Shown piece after piece: positions 7,526 through 17,012 of a stretch of DNA of 64,000 nucleotides (within the stretch, counting starts at the first letter, position 1; every line of letters begins with the position of its first letter). The stretch is taken from positions 2,232,001 to 2,296,000 of the forward strand of contig OZ253954.1 in NCBI GenBank assembly GCA_965267405.1, read 5' to 3'. The notes beneath the pieces are model-generated. The model worked only from the letters and a program-made list of their open reading frames with translations. It did no database searches and was not told where the DNA came from. Both the position numbers and the translations under genes were made by a program. Source of the DNA: JAPPOI01 sp028818055 (lineage in GTDB: Bacteria; Pseudomonadota; Alphaproteobacteria; Rhodobacterales; Rhodobacteraceae).

Positions 7526-8446
7526 TCAACCGTCATCGCGAAGTCCGCTTGTTTTCATCAGGAACCAATCGACTACGAAGTTCACAGCAATTGTCAGCAG
7601 CGCAATGGCGGCGGCAGGAATAAGCGGTGTGATGCCGGCCTTGATGTCGTATTGCGCGAACTGGATGAGTGATGCGTTGTCACGAACCATCGACCCCCAG
7701 TCGGCCGTGGGCGGCTGAATTCCGACGCCCAAGAAGCTCAGCGCTGCGATCGTCAGGAACACGAAACTGAAACGAAGGCCAAATTCTGCAACCAACGGCG
7801 GCATGATGTTCGGCAAAATCTCGCGGCGCATAACCCAGCCGATCCCTTCGCCGCGAAGCCTTGCGGCTTCGACGTATTCCATCACGACGACGTTCATCGC
7901 CACGGCCCGCGTCAATCGGAATACACGCGTCGAATCCAAAAGAGCGATGATCATGATCAGCGATGGTACCGATGAGCCAAATATCGAAAGCAGCATCAGT
8001 GCGAAAATCAGTGATGGAATTGCCATCAAAACATCGACGACGCGGCTGATGATTTGGTCTATCCAACCCCGCGTGATCGATGCCAGCAAGGCAAAACCGC
8101 CGCCGATCAAAAACGCGAGACAGGTCGTGGCAAATGCGATGCCGATCGTATTCCGGGCACCGTAGATCATCCTTGAAAGAATATCCCGACCGATCTGGTC
8201 GGTCCCAAAGACATGCTCTGACGACCAAGGGGCATATGGCTGCGGCGTCACTTCCGCTTCGCCATAAGGCGCAAGCATCGGAGCAAACACTGCCACGAAG
8301 ACATAGCAGGTGATCACAATCATCCCGAACCATGCCGTCAGAGGCGCTTTTTTCAGGTCAAGTTTGATGCGCTCCCAACGGGTGCGTCGGGCGCGAACCT
8401 GTCCCACCTCATCGCGGGCTGAATATGTTTCTGGCGCGTCGCTCAT
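7526..8446 (-). CDS. ABC transporter permease, DppC type
   Basis: This 306-residue inner-membrane protein has the N-terminal cytoplasmic stretch, first transmembrane helix (FGMIVITCYVFVAVFAPML) and the HVFGTDQIGRDILSRMIYGAR segment that mark DppC/OppC permeases. Five further hydrophobic segments follow. The EAA-loop reads EAARLRGEGIGWVMRREILPN near residue 205 across its contact with the ATPase. Its ATG overlaps the end of the DppB-type gene by 4 bases, so the two halves of the channel are translationally coupled. A pair of hairpins separates it from the fused ATPase gene. Confidence 0.93.
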   Translation of the reverse strand: MSDAPETYSARDEVGQVRARRTRWERIKLDLKKAPLTAWFGMIVITCYVFVAVFAPMLAPYGEAEVTPQPYAPWSSEHVFGTDQIGRDILSRMIYGARNTIGIAFATTCLAFLIGGGFALLASITRGWIDQIISRVVDVLMAIPSLIFALMLLSIFGSSVPSLIMIIALLDSTRVFRLTRAVAMNVVVMEYVEAARLRGEGIGWVMRREILPNIMPPLVAEFGLRFSFVFLTIAALSFLGVGIQPPTADWGSMVRDNASLIQFAQYDIKAGITPLIPAAAIALLTIAVNFVVDWFLMKTSGLRDDG

Positions 8447-9423
8447 CTCGGGTGCAAAAGCCTCGGGTTTGTGACAATCGAAATGATGTCAGCAATCAGG
8501 TTCAGAATGATGTAAGTGGACGCGAAGATCAGCGCACAGGCCTGAACAACCGGGATGTCACGTGTTGTCACCGCGTCGACCATCAACTGTCCAATACCTG
8601 GATAGACAAATACCACCTCTACCACCACGACGCCCACAACGAGGTACGCCAAGTTGAACGCTATGACGTTCGCAATTGGGGCCCAGGCGTTTGGCAATGC
8701 ATGGCGCAAGATGACCCGGCCACGCGACAGACCTTTCAACTGGGCCATTTCAATGTACGGCGAGGCGAGCAGGTTGATAATCGCGGCCCGTGTCATGCGC
8801 ATCATGTGTGCGACGATGACCAGTGTCAGTGTCATTGCCGGAAGGGCGCATTTATAAACGCGTTCCCAGAACGGTGTGTCTACCGTCACATTCGCAAGAC
8901 TGGGGAAGAAGGGGTTCAGTGATGCCAGGAATAGGATCAGGATATACGCGACCAAGAATTCAGGCATTGAGATCGTAGTCAACGTCACGGCATTTACAGC
9001 GCGGTCGTAGATCGATCCGCGATATAGCGCAGCGGTAATCCCCAAAGCCAGAGCAAGTGGAACAGCAATGATTGCTGTCATACTGGCAAGGAAAAGCGTG
9101 TTGGCAAGTCTGGGTCCAACCAAATCGACCACAGGGCGGGATCGATCCACCCCTGAAGCAGCGCGGCCCGAGAAAGAAGTTCCAAGATCACCCTGCATAA
9201 GGGCCCCGATCCAATCGAAATATCGGATGTACGCTGGCTGATCGAGACCTAGCTCTCTTCGAAAAGCCGCTACGGTTTCTTCGGTTGCCGTTTGTCCAAG
9301 AACAGCTTGAGTGAAATCGCCCGGCAGAAACTCGATCGACGAGAAAATGATAATGGAAACGAAAAACAAAGTCAGAACGCCAAGCGCAAGACGTTGCAGC
9401 ACCGTTGCCAAAATTGGGTGCAC
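8443..9423 (-). CDS. ABC transporter permease, DppB type
   Basis: The 326-residue protein starts with the typical DppB helix (LQRLALGVLTLFFVSIIIFS), followed by FLPGDFTQAVLGQTAT and the EELGLDQP-like periplasmic segment (RRELGLDQPAYIRYFDW). The EAA-type loop AQLKGLSRGRVILRHALPN lies near 235. Six transmembrane segments are expected. It forms the import channel with the DppC-type protein encoded next. It follows the CocE-type hydrolase gene by 77 bases, a gap that contains a GAAA-loop hairpin at 9473-9486. Confidence 0.93.
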   Translation of the reverse strand: MHPILATVLQRLALGVLTLFFVSIIIFSSIEFLPGDFTQAVLGQTATEETVAAFRRELGLDQPAYIRYFDWIGALMQGDLGTSFSGRAASGVDRSRPVVDLVGPRLANTLFLASMTAIIAVPLALALGITAALYRGSIYDRAVNAVTLTTISMPEFLVAYILILFLASLNPFFPSLANVTVDTPFWERVYKCALPAMTLTLVIVAHMMRMTRAAIINLLASPYIEMAQLKGLSRGRVILRHALPNAWAPIANVIAFNLAYLVVGVVVVEVVFVYPGIGQLMVDAVTTRDIPVVQACALIFASTYIILNLIADIISIVTNPRLLHPR

Positions 9424-9500
9424 GTTTCTCTCCCCATTCCATGTCGGCTTTTGCCGATCTCTCCAAGCAGCCTAGGCGAAAGCCTAAGCGTTACTCAACA

Positions 9501-11492
9501 CTAAATTCCGTCACGCCGGATTTTCAGATCCCAATCTTTCTCAAAGACGGCAATTTCGTTTTCGATCGCCTTCAGTTTTGCACGTGGTTTCCATTCTTCG
9601 CTGGATGCAGAAAGCACGACCTGACTTTCTGTTCGGACTGACCAATCGCCACGTTTCAACGTTTCTTCCCAATCAAATGAAACTTCGGCTGAAAGCGGAT
9701 CGTTGGGGTGTATCGACCATCTCTCAATGCACTTCGAACCTGTCGCTAGCCCATGTTCGTTGTCGCGCATTTCACCATTGTCGGTGACAATTGTAATCAC
9801 TTGGGTCCCGTCGTCTTCGAAAGACGTGTCACGGGTCATACTGGGTTTTCGAATCTCCGTTGCATTCCACGGCGGTGCACTTTCCGGCAATTCGAACCCA
9901 TTGAACTCTTTCGTTTTTGTTGAATCCTGCAACGGGAGGCTCAAAGTTCCGGTTTCAATTACCACGCCCTTGTTTTCAGGGCCTGGCCAAACGAATGGCC
10001 AATATGCGGTAGATATCGATAGCCGCAACTTATGCTCTGGCTCCAATTTGAATGCGCATTGATCCAACTGAATTTTGACGTCTATGCGTTCGCCCGGGGT
10101 CAAATCCGCAGACGTTTCGTGAGACAAGTGGTGCCGAAGATTTAGGAAACCGTGCGCAATCAACATGGCTGAACCATCAGGCGCAATATCACAAAGACGA
10201 ACCGCCAGCTGCGCCGCCGCACCCAAAGGTGTGACCGACAGGTCAATTGCTGGCGCACCAACCAAGTCGTGCGCCTCCGTAAACAGAGAGCTTTCGAAAG
10301 ATAAGCTCAATTTATCATCGTCGTTTTGGTCGGCTGGAAGCTCCGGGCCGTAGGCAAATGGGAAGTACTCTCCACCAGCCTCGCCACAGTTTTCTGGTGA
10401 TCGGATTTCAAGCCCGCATGGTCCGGGTTCGTCGGACAGAGTTTGATTGCTGCGCAGCGATAACTCGATGGCCGGTATATCGTCGTCAATTGCTGCCCAT
10501 CGACCGGGGCGTTCGTCCACCCAGCGCTCGGGTGCCACTGGCTCCATAATGTAGACGCGCTCTCGGGGATCGTTCTCGACACCTGTTTCCTCGTCTTTAA
10601 GCCAACGATCCCACCAGCGAAGCGCTTCTTGAAGAAAGCCGATGCGTGGTTCAGGTCCCGCAAAGTGGGGATACTTGTGGTTCCACGGCCCCACGATGGC
10701 CTTCGCCGGTGAATTCAGGTTTCTGACAATTGCCGCAGGTGTATTCCGGTACCCGTCGTGCCAACCGCCAATTGAAAGCACTGCCGCTTCGAGACCGTCA
10801 AAATCTTCACAAATGGAGCCGTTTTTCCAATAGGTGTCTCTACGTTGATGTCTTAACCACGGTTCCAGCAAGAATGGTTGGTTCTCAAGTCGGTGGAGCC
10901 ACATTTCACGCCACCGCTCGCCGACCACTTCAGGGTCGGGCGGTCTCGAAGAATAGGCAAGCATCTGCGCCGCCCAACCCGGGTTTTCCCCTAACATGCA
11001 TCCACCTTTGTAGTGAATGTCATCGGCATATCGGTCAGTGGTTGAACACAGTGAAATCACTGCCTTCATTCCGGCTGGCTTCAGAGCGGCAAGTTGCAAA
11101 CAATTGAAGCCCCCCCAACTGATCCCCATCATTCCCCAGTCGCCTGTGCTCCATGGCTGTTCGGCAACCCAGTTCATGACGGTTATTGCGTCATCCCACT
11201 CCTGTTGCTCGTATTCGTCATGCATCAAACCTTCGCTGTCGCCGTTACCCCGCATATCTACGCGAATGCAGGCGTAGCCGTGGCCCGCGAAATAGGGGTG
11301 AGTCAGTTGATCTCTGGCTATTGTGCCATCTCTTTTTCGGTAAGGCAGATGTTCGAGAATGGCTGGAACTGGGTTTTCATTGGCGTCATCCGGAAGCCAA
11401 ATTCGAGCGGACAGTTCGACACCATCAGGCATCGTGATCCGTTGGTCAGGCCACTCGACCACGTTTCTAGGAAATTGCGTGCGTATTTTCAT
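9501..11492 (-). CDS. CocE/NonD family hydrolase (S15 X-Pro dipeptidyl-peptidase-like)
   Basis: The 663-residue protein matches the CocE/cephalosporin acylase esterase family: an N-terminal alpha/beta hydrolase domain with the nucleophile motif GISWGG (Ser125), a helical cap, and a C-terminal jelly-roll beginning about residue 370. PAILEHLPYRKRDGT and DMRGNGDSEG are characteristic. Members hydrolyse peptide or ester bonds, such as cocaine, glutaryl-7-ACA or X-Pro peptides. No signal peptide is visible, so it is probably cytosolic. Being first in an apparent operon with a peptide-type importer, it may process the imported compound. It is divergent from the SDR gene. Confidence 0.9.
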   Translation of the reverse strand: MKIRTQFPRNVVEWPDQRITMPDGVELSARIWLPDDANENPVPAILEHLPYRKRDGTIARDQLTHPYFAGHGYACIRVDMRGNGDSEGLMHDEYEQQEWDDAITVMNWVAEQPWSTGDWGMMGISWGGFNCLQLAALKPAGMKAVISLCSTTDRYADDIHYKGGCMLGENPGWAAQMLAYSSRPPDPEVVGERWREMWLHRLENQPFLLEPWLRHQRRDTYWKNGSICEDFDGLEAAVLSIGGWHDGYRNTPAAIVRNLNSPAKAIVGPWNHKYPHFAGPEPRIGFLQEALRWWDRWLKDEETGVENDPRERVYIMEPVAPERWVDERPGRWAAIDDDIPAIELSLRSNQTLSDEPGPCGLEIRSPENCGEAGGEYFPFAYGPELPADQNDDDKLSLSFESSLFTEAHDLVGAPAIDLSVTPLGAAAQLAVRLCDIAPDGSAMLIAHGFLNLRHHLSHETSADLTPGERIDVKIQLDQCAFKLEPEHKLRLSISTAYWPFVWPGPENKGVVIETGTLSLPLQDSTKTKEFNGFELPESAPPWNATEIRKPSMTRDTSFEDDGTQVITIVTDNGEMRDNEHGLATGSKCIERWSIHPNDPLSAEVSFDWEETLKRGDWSVRTESQVVLSASSEEWKPRAKLKAIENEIAVFEKDWDLKIRRDGI

Positions 11493-11579
11493 GAAGCCCC
11501 TCGTTTTGCCGAGCTAACCAGTTCGACTAGGGTTTGGGCAAGTGTTGACTGAGATCGGTTCCCGGCTAGCTGACGGAAT

Positions 11580-12245
11580 ATGAAAAGAGCATTGGTCATA
11601 GGTGCATCAGGTGGGATCGGCAGCGCGGTTACCGGTCACCTACGTGAACTCGGCGTGGAAACTCACCAATTGTCCCGAAAGGACGATGGCCTTGAAGTAA
11701 CAAGTGAACCGTCTGTGGCTTCCGCATTCGAGCAACTCGATGGGACTTTCGATCTCATTTTCGTGGCGACCGGCGCCTTGGTGATTGAAGGCCATGAGCC
11801 CGAAAGGGCCCTAAAGGATCTCTCAGGCGAAGGGCTTACCAATCAGTTTCTGACGAATGCTATGGGCCCCGCTTTGATATTGAAGCATGGGCTAAGGTTG
11901 CTGCCGAAAGATCGTCGCGCGGTGTTCGCGGTCCTGTCTGCACGAGTGGGGTCAATCGGCGACAACAAATTGGGCGGCTGGCACAGCTATCGGGCATCTA
12001 AAGCTGCACTCAATCAATTGATGCATGGAGCAGCAATTGAATTGAAACGTACGCACAAGCAAGCAATCGTCCTGTGTTTGCACCCGGGGACAGTAGCAAC
12101 GGCATTCACTGAAAAATATGCTGGTCGGCACAAAACCGTCTCGCCCGAGGTGGCGGCGGGTGACCTGCTGCAAGTCATCATCAATTCGACTGCAGAGCAA
12201 TCCGGGACATTTCTTGATTACGCGGGGCAACAAATACCGTGGTAG
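11580..12245 (+). CDS. SDR family oxidoreductase (C-factor-like)
   Basis: The 221-residue protein has the Rossmann NAD(P) motif GASGGIGSAV at 8-17 and the catalytic YRASK (Tyr and Lys) near 140, plus the preceding Ser in VLSARVGSIGD. The length and end resemble the CsgA/C-factor type of short-chain dehydrogenase. The end overlaps the GTG start of the photolyase gene by 7 bases, so both are probably co-translated. In related bacteria this type of SDR often sits beside the same photolyase; the substrate is unknown. Confidence 0.9.
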   Translation: MKRALVIGASGGIGSAVTGHLRELGVETHQLSRKDDGLEVTSEPSVASAFEQLDGTFDLIFVATGALVIEGHEPERALKDLSGEGLTNQFLTNAMGPALILKHGLRLLPKDRRAVFAVLSARVGSIGDNKLGGWHSYRASKAALNQLMHGAAIELKRTHKQAIVLCLHPGTVATAFTEKYAGRHKTVSPEVAAGDLLQVIINSTAEQSGTFLDYAGQQIPW

Positions 12246-13768
12246 GGAAGCTCATTCTCGTATTGGGCGATCAATTGTCCATGGAATGCGCTGCACTGAA
12301 AGCCGCGGACCGTGAGAACGATGTGATCGTTATGGCCGAGGTCCGCGACGAAGCGTGCTACGTCCCTCACCACCCCAAAAAAATCGTCTTCATCTTCTCG
12401 GCCATGCGCCATTTTGCAGCTGCGCTTGGCGAAGCCGGTTGGACCGTTGAGTACACCCGTTACGATGCGTCGACCCCTCATAGTTCAATAGTTGGGGCGT
12501 TGTTGGATGCCTCGGCGAAACACAACATTTTCGAGGTGCTCGCGACCGAGCCAGGTGAGTGGCGTTTGATCGATGCGTTGATAGATGCGCCGCTGCAAAT
12601 CACTGTTCTGGAAGATGATCGATTTGTGTCCTCGCATTCAGATTTCCGCTCGTGGGCCGAGGGGCGAAAAGAGCTCCGAATGGAGTGGTTTTACCGTGGA
12701 ATGCGAAAGAAGACCGGCATCCTGATGGAAGGAGACAAACCTGCAGGCGGAAAGTGGAATTTTGACCACGACAATCGGAAACCAGCCAAAAGCACATTGG
12801 ATGCCATGCCGCCCTTGGCTTTTGAAAATGATCAGATCACCCAAGAGGTGCTGTCGCTGGTAGAAAGCGAGTTTTCGAAAAACTTTGGCGAGCTTAGGCC
12901 CTTCAATCTGGCAACTACGCGGTCTGATGCGCTCAAGGCTCTGGACCATTTCATTGAACACAATCTGCCCAAGTTTGGCGATTATCAGGATGCGATGGTT
13001 AAAGGAGAGAAATTTCTTTGGCACTCACTTCTGTCGCCTTACCTAAACATCGGGCTTCTTGGCCCACTGGAGGTTTGCCATGCGGCTGAAGAAGCTTGGA
13101 AGAGGGGGGCGGCACCACTGAACGCTGTCGAGGGGTTCGTCCGGCAGATTATTGGGTGGCGCGAGTATGTTAGGGGCATCTACTTTCTTTCGGGGCGTGA
13201 GTACACGCAGCGGAACGCTCTTGATCATCAGCGTCAGCTTCCTGCCATGTATTGGGGATCAAAAACGCAAATGACGTGCATGGCCGAAGCCATCGGTCAA
13301 ACGCATTCCGAAGCCTATGCCCACCATATTCAGCGTTTGATGGTTACCGGCAATTTTGCTCTTCTTGCCGGAGTCCATGCTCATGAGCTCCACGAGTGGT
13401 ACCTATCCGTCTACATCGATGCGTTTGAATGGGTGGAAAGCCCCAACACCATCGGTATGAGCCAATATGCAGATGGCGGTGTTGTTGCGTCAAAGCCCTA
13501 TGTTTCCTCTGGCGCTTACATCTCGCGAATGTCGGATTACTGTGGGTCCTGCCACTATGACGTGAAAGCCAAAACCGGATCAACCGCATGCCCGTTTAAC
13601 GCGCTGTATTGGCATTTTTTGACCCGTCATCGCGACAAGTTTTCCAACAATATGCGCATGGGCAACATGTATCGAACATGGGATCGCATGGCGCCTGACG
13701 CCAAAACAGAGATACTGTCTCACGCCGAAGCGGTTTTGGAAAAGCTGGACGCTGGGGAAGTGGTTTAA
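12239..13768 (+). CDS. Fe-S cluster photolyase, PhrB/CryB type ((6-4) photolyase-related)
   Basis: The 509-residue protein starts with GTG and KLILVLGDQLS, typical of the FeS-BCP class (deoxyribodipyrimidine photolyase-related). Four cysteines fit the [4Fe-4S] ligands: MTCMAEAIG, then CGSC, then AC 13 residues further on, the same spacing as in Agrobacterium PhrB. The FAD-binding part has GFVRQIIGWREYVRG and TGNFALLAG. Family members repair (6-4) photoproducts with FAD and a lumazine antenna, or act as blue-light sensors (CryB of Rhodobacter). It is coupled to the SDR gene. Repair is likelier than signalling but not proven by sequence. Confidence 0.95.
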   Translation: MVGKLILVLGDQLSMECAALKAADRENDVIVMAEVRDEACYVPHHPKKIVFIFSAMRHFAAALGEAGWTVEYTRYDASTPHSSIVGALLDASAKHNIFEVLATEPGEWRLIDALIDAPLQITVLEDDRFVSSHSDFRSWAEGRKELRMEWFYRGMRKKTGILMEGDKPAGGKWNFDHDNRKPAKSTLDAMPPLAFENDQITQEVLSLVESEFSKNFGELRPFNLATTRSDALKALDHFIEHNLPKFGDYQDAMVKGEKFLWHSLLSPYLNIGLLGPLEVCHAAEEAWKRGAAPLNAVEGFVRQIIGWREYVRGIYFLSGREYTQRNALDHQRQLPAMYWGSKTQMTCMAEAIGQTHSEAYAHHIQRLMVTGNFALLAGVHAHELHEWYLSVYIDAFEWVESPNTIGMSQYADGGVVASKPYVSSGAYISRMSDYCGSCHYDVKAKTGSTACPFNALYWHFLTRHRDKFSNNMRMGNMYRTWDRMAPDAKTEILSHAEAVLEKLDAGEVV

Positions 13769-13778
13769 GCTGAAGTCT

Positions 13779-15212
13779 TTAGTTTTCTTCAGTTAACGCG
13801 CCGTCTTCCCAGTTCCCGGTTCTCTCTTCGCCCGATGCATAACGGATAGTGCCTTCACCCTGACGCTTTCCACGAACAAAAGTGCCTTCGTAGATGTCAC
13901 CGTTTGAATACGTCGCGACCCCTTGGCCATTGATCTCGCCATCTTCCCAAGCACCGGTGTAGGTGAAGCCGTCCGGCATGGTGATTGTTCCTTCACCGGA
14001 ACGCTTGCCAGCAACAAAAGCGCCTTCGTAGATGGTTCCGTCAGAATAGGTTGCAATGCCGTTGCCTTGGCGCTGACCTTCTGACCACTGACCCTCATAT
14101 GTATAGCCATCCGAGAAAGTCATTTTCCCTTGGCCATCCATTTTGGCGCTCTTGAATTCGCCTTCGTAAACGAGGCCATTGGCATAAGTGGCAACGCCTG
14201 TGCCTTCGATAACACCCTCGACCCAGTCACCTTCGTAAGTGTTTCCGTCTGGATAAACTATCTTACCCGTGCCATCCGCAAGGTCGTTTTTGAACGACCC
14301 TTCGTAGACTGAACCGCCGGGGTAAGTGACTTCGCCGGTGCCTTCAATGCGGCCCTCGGTCCATTCGCCGATATACAGATATCCATCGGTTCCGGTGAAA
14401 GTGCCTTGGCCCTGTCGGCGATCATCGACAAATGTCCCTTCGTAGACATCGCCATTCGCATAGGTCACCTTGCCTTGGCCCTGGCGTTTCCCGTCAGCCA
14501 GTTCGCCTTCGTAAACGTCGCCGTTTGGCTGCGTGAGTGTGCCGGTCCCATTAATCTGGCCGCCTGCCCAAGCGCCCACGTAGGTCAAGCCGTCCGGCAT
14601 AGTCAGCGTGCCTGTGCCTTCACGAACACCACGTACTAACTCGCCCTGATAGACCGCGCCGTCGGGGTAGGTGATTGTGCCTTCGCCTTCTTTGATCCCC
14701 TTCGACCAAGTGCCGTCGTAGATATACCCATTCGGGCTTTCCATCCGACCTTGGCCGTCATGTAAGGCATCAGCGAATGCACCGGTGTAGTTCACGCCGT
14801 TTGCGTAGGAAGCGGAGCCTTGGCCATTGATTTTGCCGTCGACCCATTCACCTTCATAGGTACCGCCGTCGGCAAACGTGATTTTGCCGTTTCCTTCCGG
14901 CTTACCAGCGACGAATTCGCCTTCGTAGACCGAACCATTTGGAAATTCTGCGCGACCGACCCCTAGGATTTCACCGTCGACCCATTCGCCCTCGTAAACG
15001 TAGCCGTTTGGCAGACGATAGGTGCCCATGCCATGCTGTTTGCCGTCCTTAAATGTACCTTCGTACACTCCGCCGTCGTCATACTGCTTGGTAATGACAG
15101 TACTGTCTTGGGCGTACACTGCTGTTGCAGTTCCAATCAGAATTGCAATGACGCTTACGCCAAAACGCGTTTTTGCCCCAAACCTCAGACCCTCTGCCAC
15201 CTTTGGCTCCAT
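13779..15212 (-). CDS. Exported MORN-repeat protein with 18 repeats
   Basis: After a basic N-terminus and a hydrophobic segment (VSVIAILIGTATAVYA, about 20-35), almost the entire 477-residue protein is MORN repeats of exactly 23 residues: 18 full units from about residue 49 and one degenerate final unit. The consensus is VYEGEWVDGKINGQGTxTY with PNG or DGG-like ends. MORN arrays form elongated beta-strand rods. The hydrophobic segment is either a signal peptide or an anchor, so the rod is probably periplasmic or exposed. No neighbour hints at its job. It is convergent with the photolyase and divergent from nadE. Confidence 0.9.
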   Translation of the reverse strand: MEPKVAEGLRFGAKTRFGVSVIAILIGTATAVYAQDSTVITKQYDDGGVYEGTFKDGKQHGMGTYRLPNGYVYEGEWVDGEILGVGRAEFPNGSVYEGEFVAGKPEGNGKITFADGGTYEGEWVDGKINGQGSASYANGVNYTGAFADALHDGQGRMESPNGYIYDGTWSKGIKEGEGTITYPDGAVYQGELVRGVREGTGTLTMPDGLTYVGAWAGGQINGTGTLTQPNGDVYEGELADGKRQGQGKVTYANGDVYEGTFVDDRRQGQGTFTGTDGYLYIGEWTEGRIEGTGEVTYPGGSVYEGSFKNDLADGTGKIVYPDGNTYEGDWVEGVIEGTGVATYANGLVYEGEFKSAKMDGQGKMTFSDGYTYEGQWSEGQRQGNGIATYSDGTIYEGAFVAGKRSGEGTITMPDGFTYTGAWEDGEINGQGVATYSNGDIYEGTFVRGKRQGEGTIRYASGEERTGNWEDGALTEEN

Positions 15213-15338
15213 CCGTCGCTATGCCAGTTCCCGGGGAAATCTAGTTGAGGCACCCGGTGCCCGCAATGCTTTTCCGTGAGACGCCTCTTTCCCTTGCTTG
15301 TACGCGTGCTAAGACGACGGGAAGTGAAGGAGTCGTCG

Positions 15339-16997
15339 ATGGGCAATCGCTTCAGAATAACGCTGGCTCAGCTGAACCCCACGGTCGGGGATCTAGATGG
15401 GAACGCAGAATTGGCGCGCCGGGCATGGGAGGCTGGGCGCGAAGCGGGCTCTGATTTTGTTGCATTACCTGAGATGTTTATCACGGGCTACAATACTCAG
15501 GACCTTGTCATGAAGCCGGCGTTTGCCAAAGACGCCATGGCACACATCGATGAGCTGATGAAGGAATGTACTGACGGGCCTGCCTTGGGCATTGGAGGCC
15601 CGCTTCTTCAAGGCGATAAACTGTACAACGCGTATCATGTCCTGAAAGATGGCCGGCTTGTCCGTCAGGTTTTGAAACACCACCTTCCGAATGAGACGGT
15701 CTTCGACGAGGTTCGCCTGTACGAAAAAGGACCGCTAAGCGGACCTTACGACCTCGGAATCATGCGTGTTGGAACACCGATTTGTGAAGATGCTTGGCAC
15801 GAAGATGTCTCGGAGGCATTGGAAGAAACAGGCGCAGAGGTTTTGTTGGTGCCGAATGGTTCGCCATACTACCGAGATAAATTTGAAGTTCGGCTTAACC
15901 ACATGGTTGCACGGGTCGTGGAAACCGGGTTGCCGTTGATTTACTTGAACATGGTTGGTGGTCAGGACGATCAAGTGTTCGATGGCGGCAGCTTTGTCCT
16001 GAACCCTGGTGGTGAACTGGCTGCGCGTTTCCCGGTATTTGACGAGACGATTGCGCACGTTGATTTCGAAGAAACAGATGAAGGTTGGCGCGCGCTTCCG
16101 ACCGACATCGCTGAATTTCCAGACGAGTGGGAGCAAGACTATCGGGTTATGGTCGAATCCGTTCGAGACTACTTTCGGAAAACTGGCTTCAAAAAAGCGC
16201 TTCTTGGATTGTCCGGTGGCGTCGACTCGGCGATCGTCGCTGTCATCGCCGCTGATGCACTTGGTCCGGAAAACGTGCGGTGCGTGATGATGCCATCCGA
16301 ATATACGTCTCAGGCTTCGCTAGATGACGCAGCAGAAGTTGCCAAAAAACTTGGGGTTCGTTTGGACACTGTCCCGATATCAGGCCCACGCGCTGCAATG
16401 ACAGAAGCACTTTCCGAGCTTTTCGAGGGAACCGAAGAGGGGTTAACCGAGGAAAACATTCAATCCCGCCTTCGAGGTGTCATCCTGATGGCCCTGTCGA
16501 ACAAGTTTGGCGAGATGCTGCTCACAACGGGCAACAAATCTGAAGTCGCGGTTGGTTATGCGACAATCTACGGCGACATGGCGGGCGGATATAATCCGAT
16601 CAAAGACCTTTACAAAACCAGGGTTTTCGAGACCTGCCGATGGCGCAACGCCAACCATCGGCCTTGGATGAAAGGTCCTTCGGGCGAAGTCATCCCACCG
16701 AAGGTGATCGACAAGCCTCCGACTGCGGAATTGCGCGAAGATCAGAAGGATAGCGACAACCTGCCGCCTTATGACGAACTTGACGTGATGCTGACGGCAC
16801 TGATCGATGACGAAAAGTCGGTCGCAGAGGTTGTTGATATGGGATTCGACCGGGAAGTTGTGAAGAAGGTCGAGCGACTGATCTATTTGGCGGAATACAA
16901 GCGTTTCCAATCCGCGCCTGGAGCTCGATTAACTGTACGCGCCTTTTGGCTCGACCGACGCTATCCGATCGTCAATCGTTGGCGGGATCCATCCTGA
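15339..16997 (+). CDS. nadE: Glutamine-dependent NAD+ synthetase
   Basis: The 552-residue enzyme has an N-terminal nitrilase-type glutaminase domain (catalytic Glu in ALPEMFITG, Lys in LKHHLPN, Cys in GTPICEDAWH) and a C-terminal synthetase domain with the ATP P-loop LSGGVDSAIVA near residue 300 and TTGNKSEVAVGY. It converts nicotinate adenine dinucleotide to NAD+ using glutamine. I chose ATG 15339 with GAAGGAG 8 bases before it; the upstream ATG at 15276 only adds a basic stretch. nadD, the preceding step, is found separately at 40425. It ends 15 bases from the convergent PfkB gene. Confidence 0.96.
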   Translation: MGNRFRITLAQLNPTVGDLDGNAELARRAWEAGREAGSDFVALPEMFITGYNTQDLVMKPAFAKDAMAHIDELMKECTDGPALGIGGPLLQGDKLYNAYHVLKDGRLVRQVLKHHLPNETVFDEVRLYEKGPLSGPYDLGIMRVGTPICEDAWHEDVSEALEETGAEVLLVPNGSPYYRDKFEVRLNHMVARVVETGLPLIYLNMVGGQDDQVFDGGSFVLNPGGELAARFPVFDETIAHVDFEETDEGWRALPTDIAEFPDEWEQDYRVMVESVRDYFRKTGFKKALLGLSGGVDSAIVAVIAADALGPENVRCVMMPSEYTSQASLDDAAEVAKKLGVRLDTVPISGPRAAMTEALSELFEGTEEGLTEENIQSRLRGVILMALSNKFGEMLLTTGNKSEVAVGYATIYGDMAGGYNPIKDLYKTRVFETCRWRNANHRPWMKGPSGEVIPPKVIDKPPTAELREDQKDSDNLPPYDELDVMLTALIDDEKSVAEVVDMGFDREVVKKVERLIYLAEYKRFQSAPGARLTVRAFWLDRRYPIVNRWRDPS

Positions 16998-17012
16998 GTT
17001 CTGCCAAAAAGA

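Noticed and set aside
13779..15212. Regular 69-base repeats taken for a CRISPR or tandem-repeat array
   Set aside because: They are protein-coding MORN units with diverging DNA and no unique spacers.
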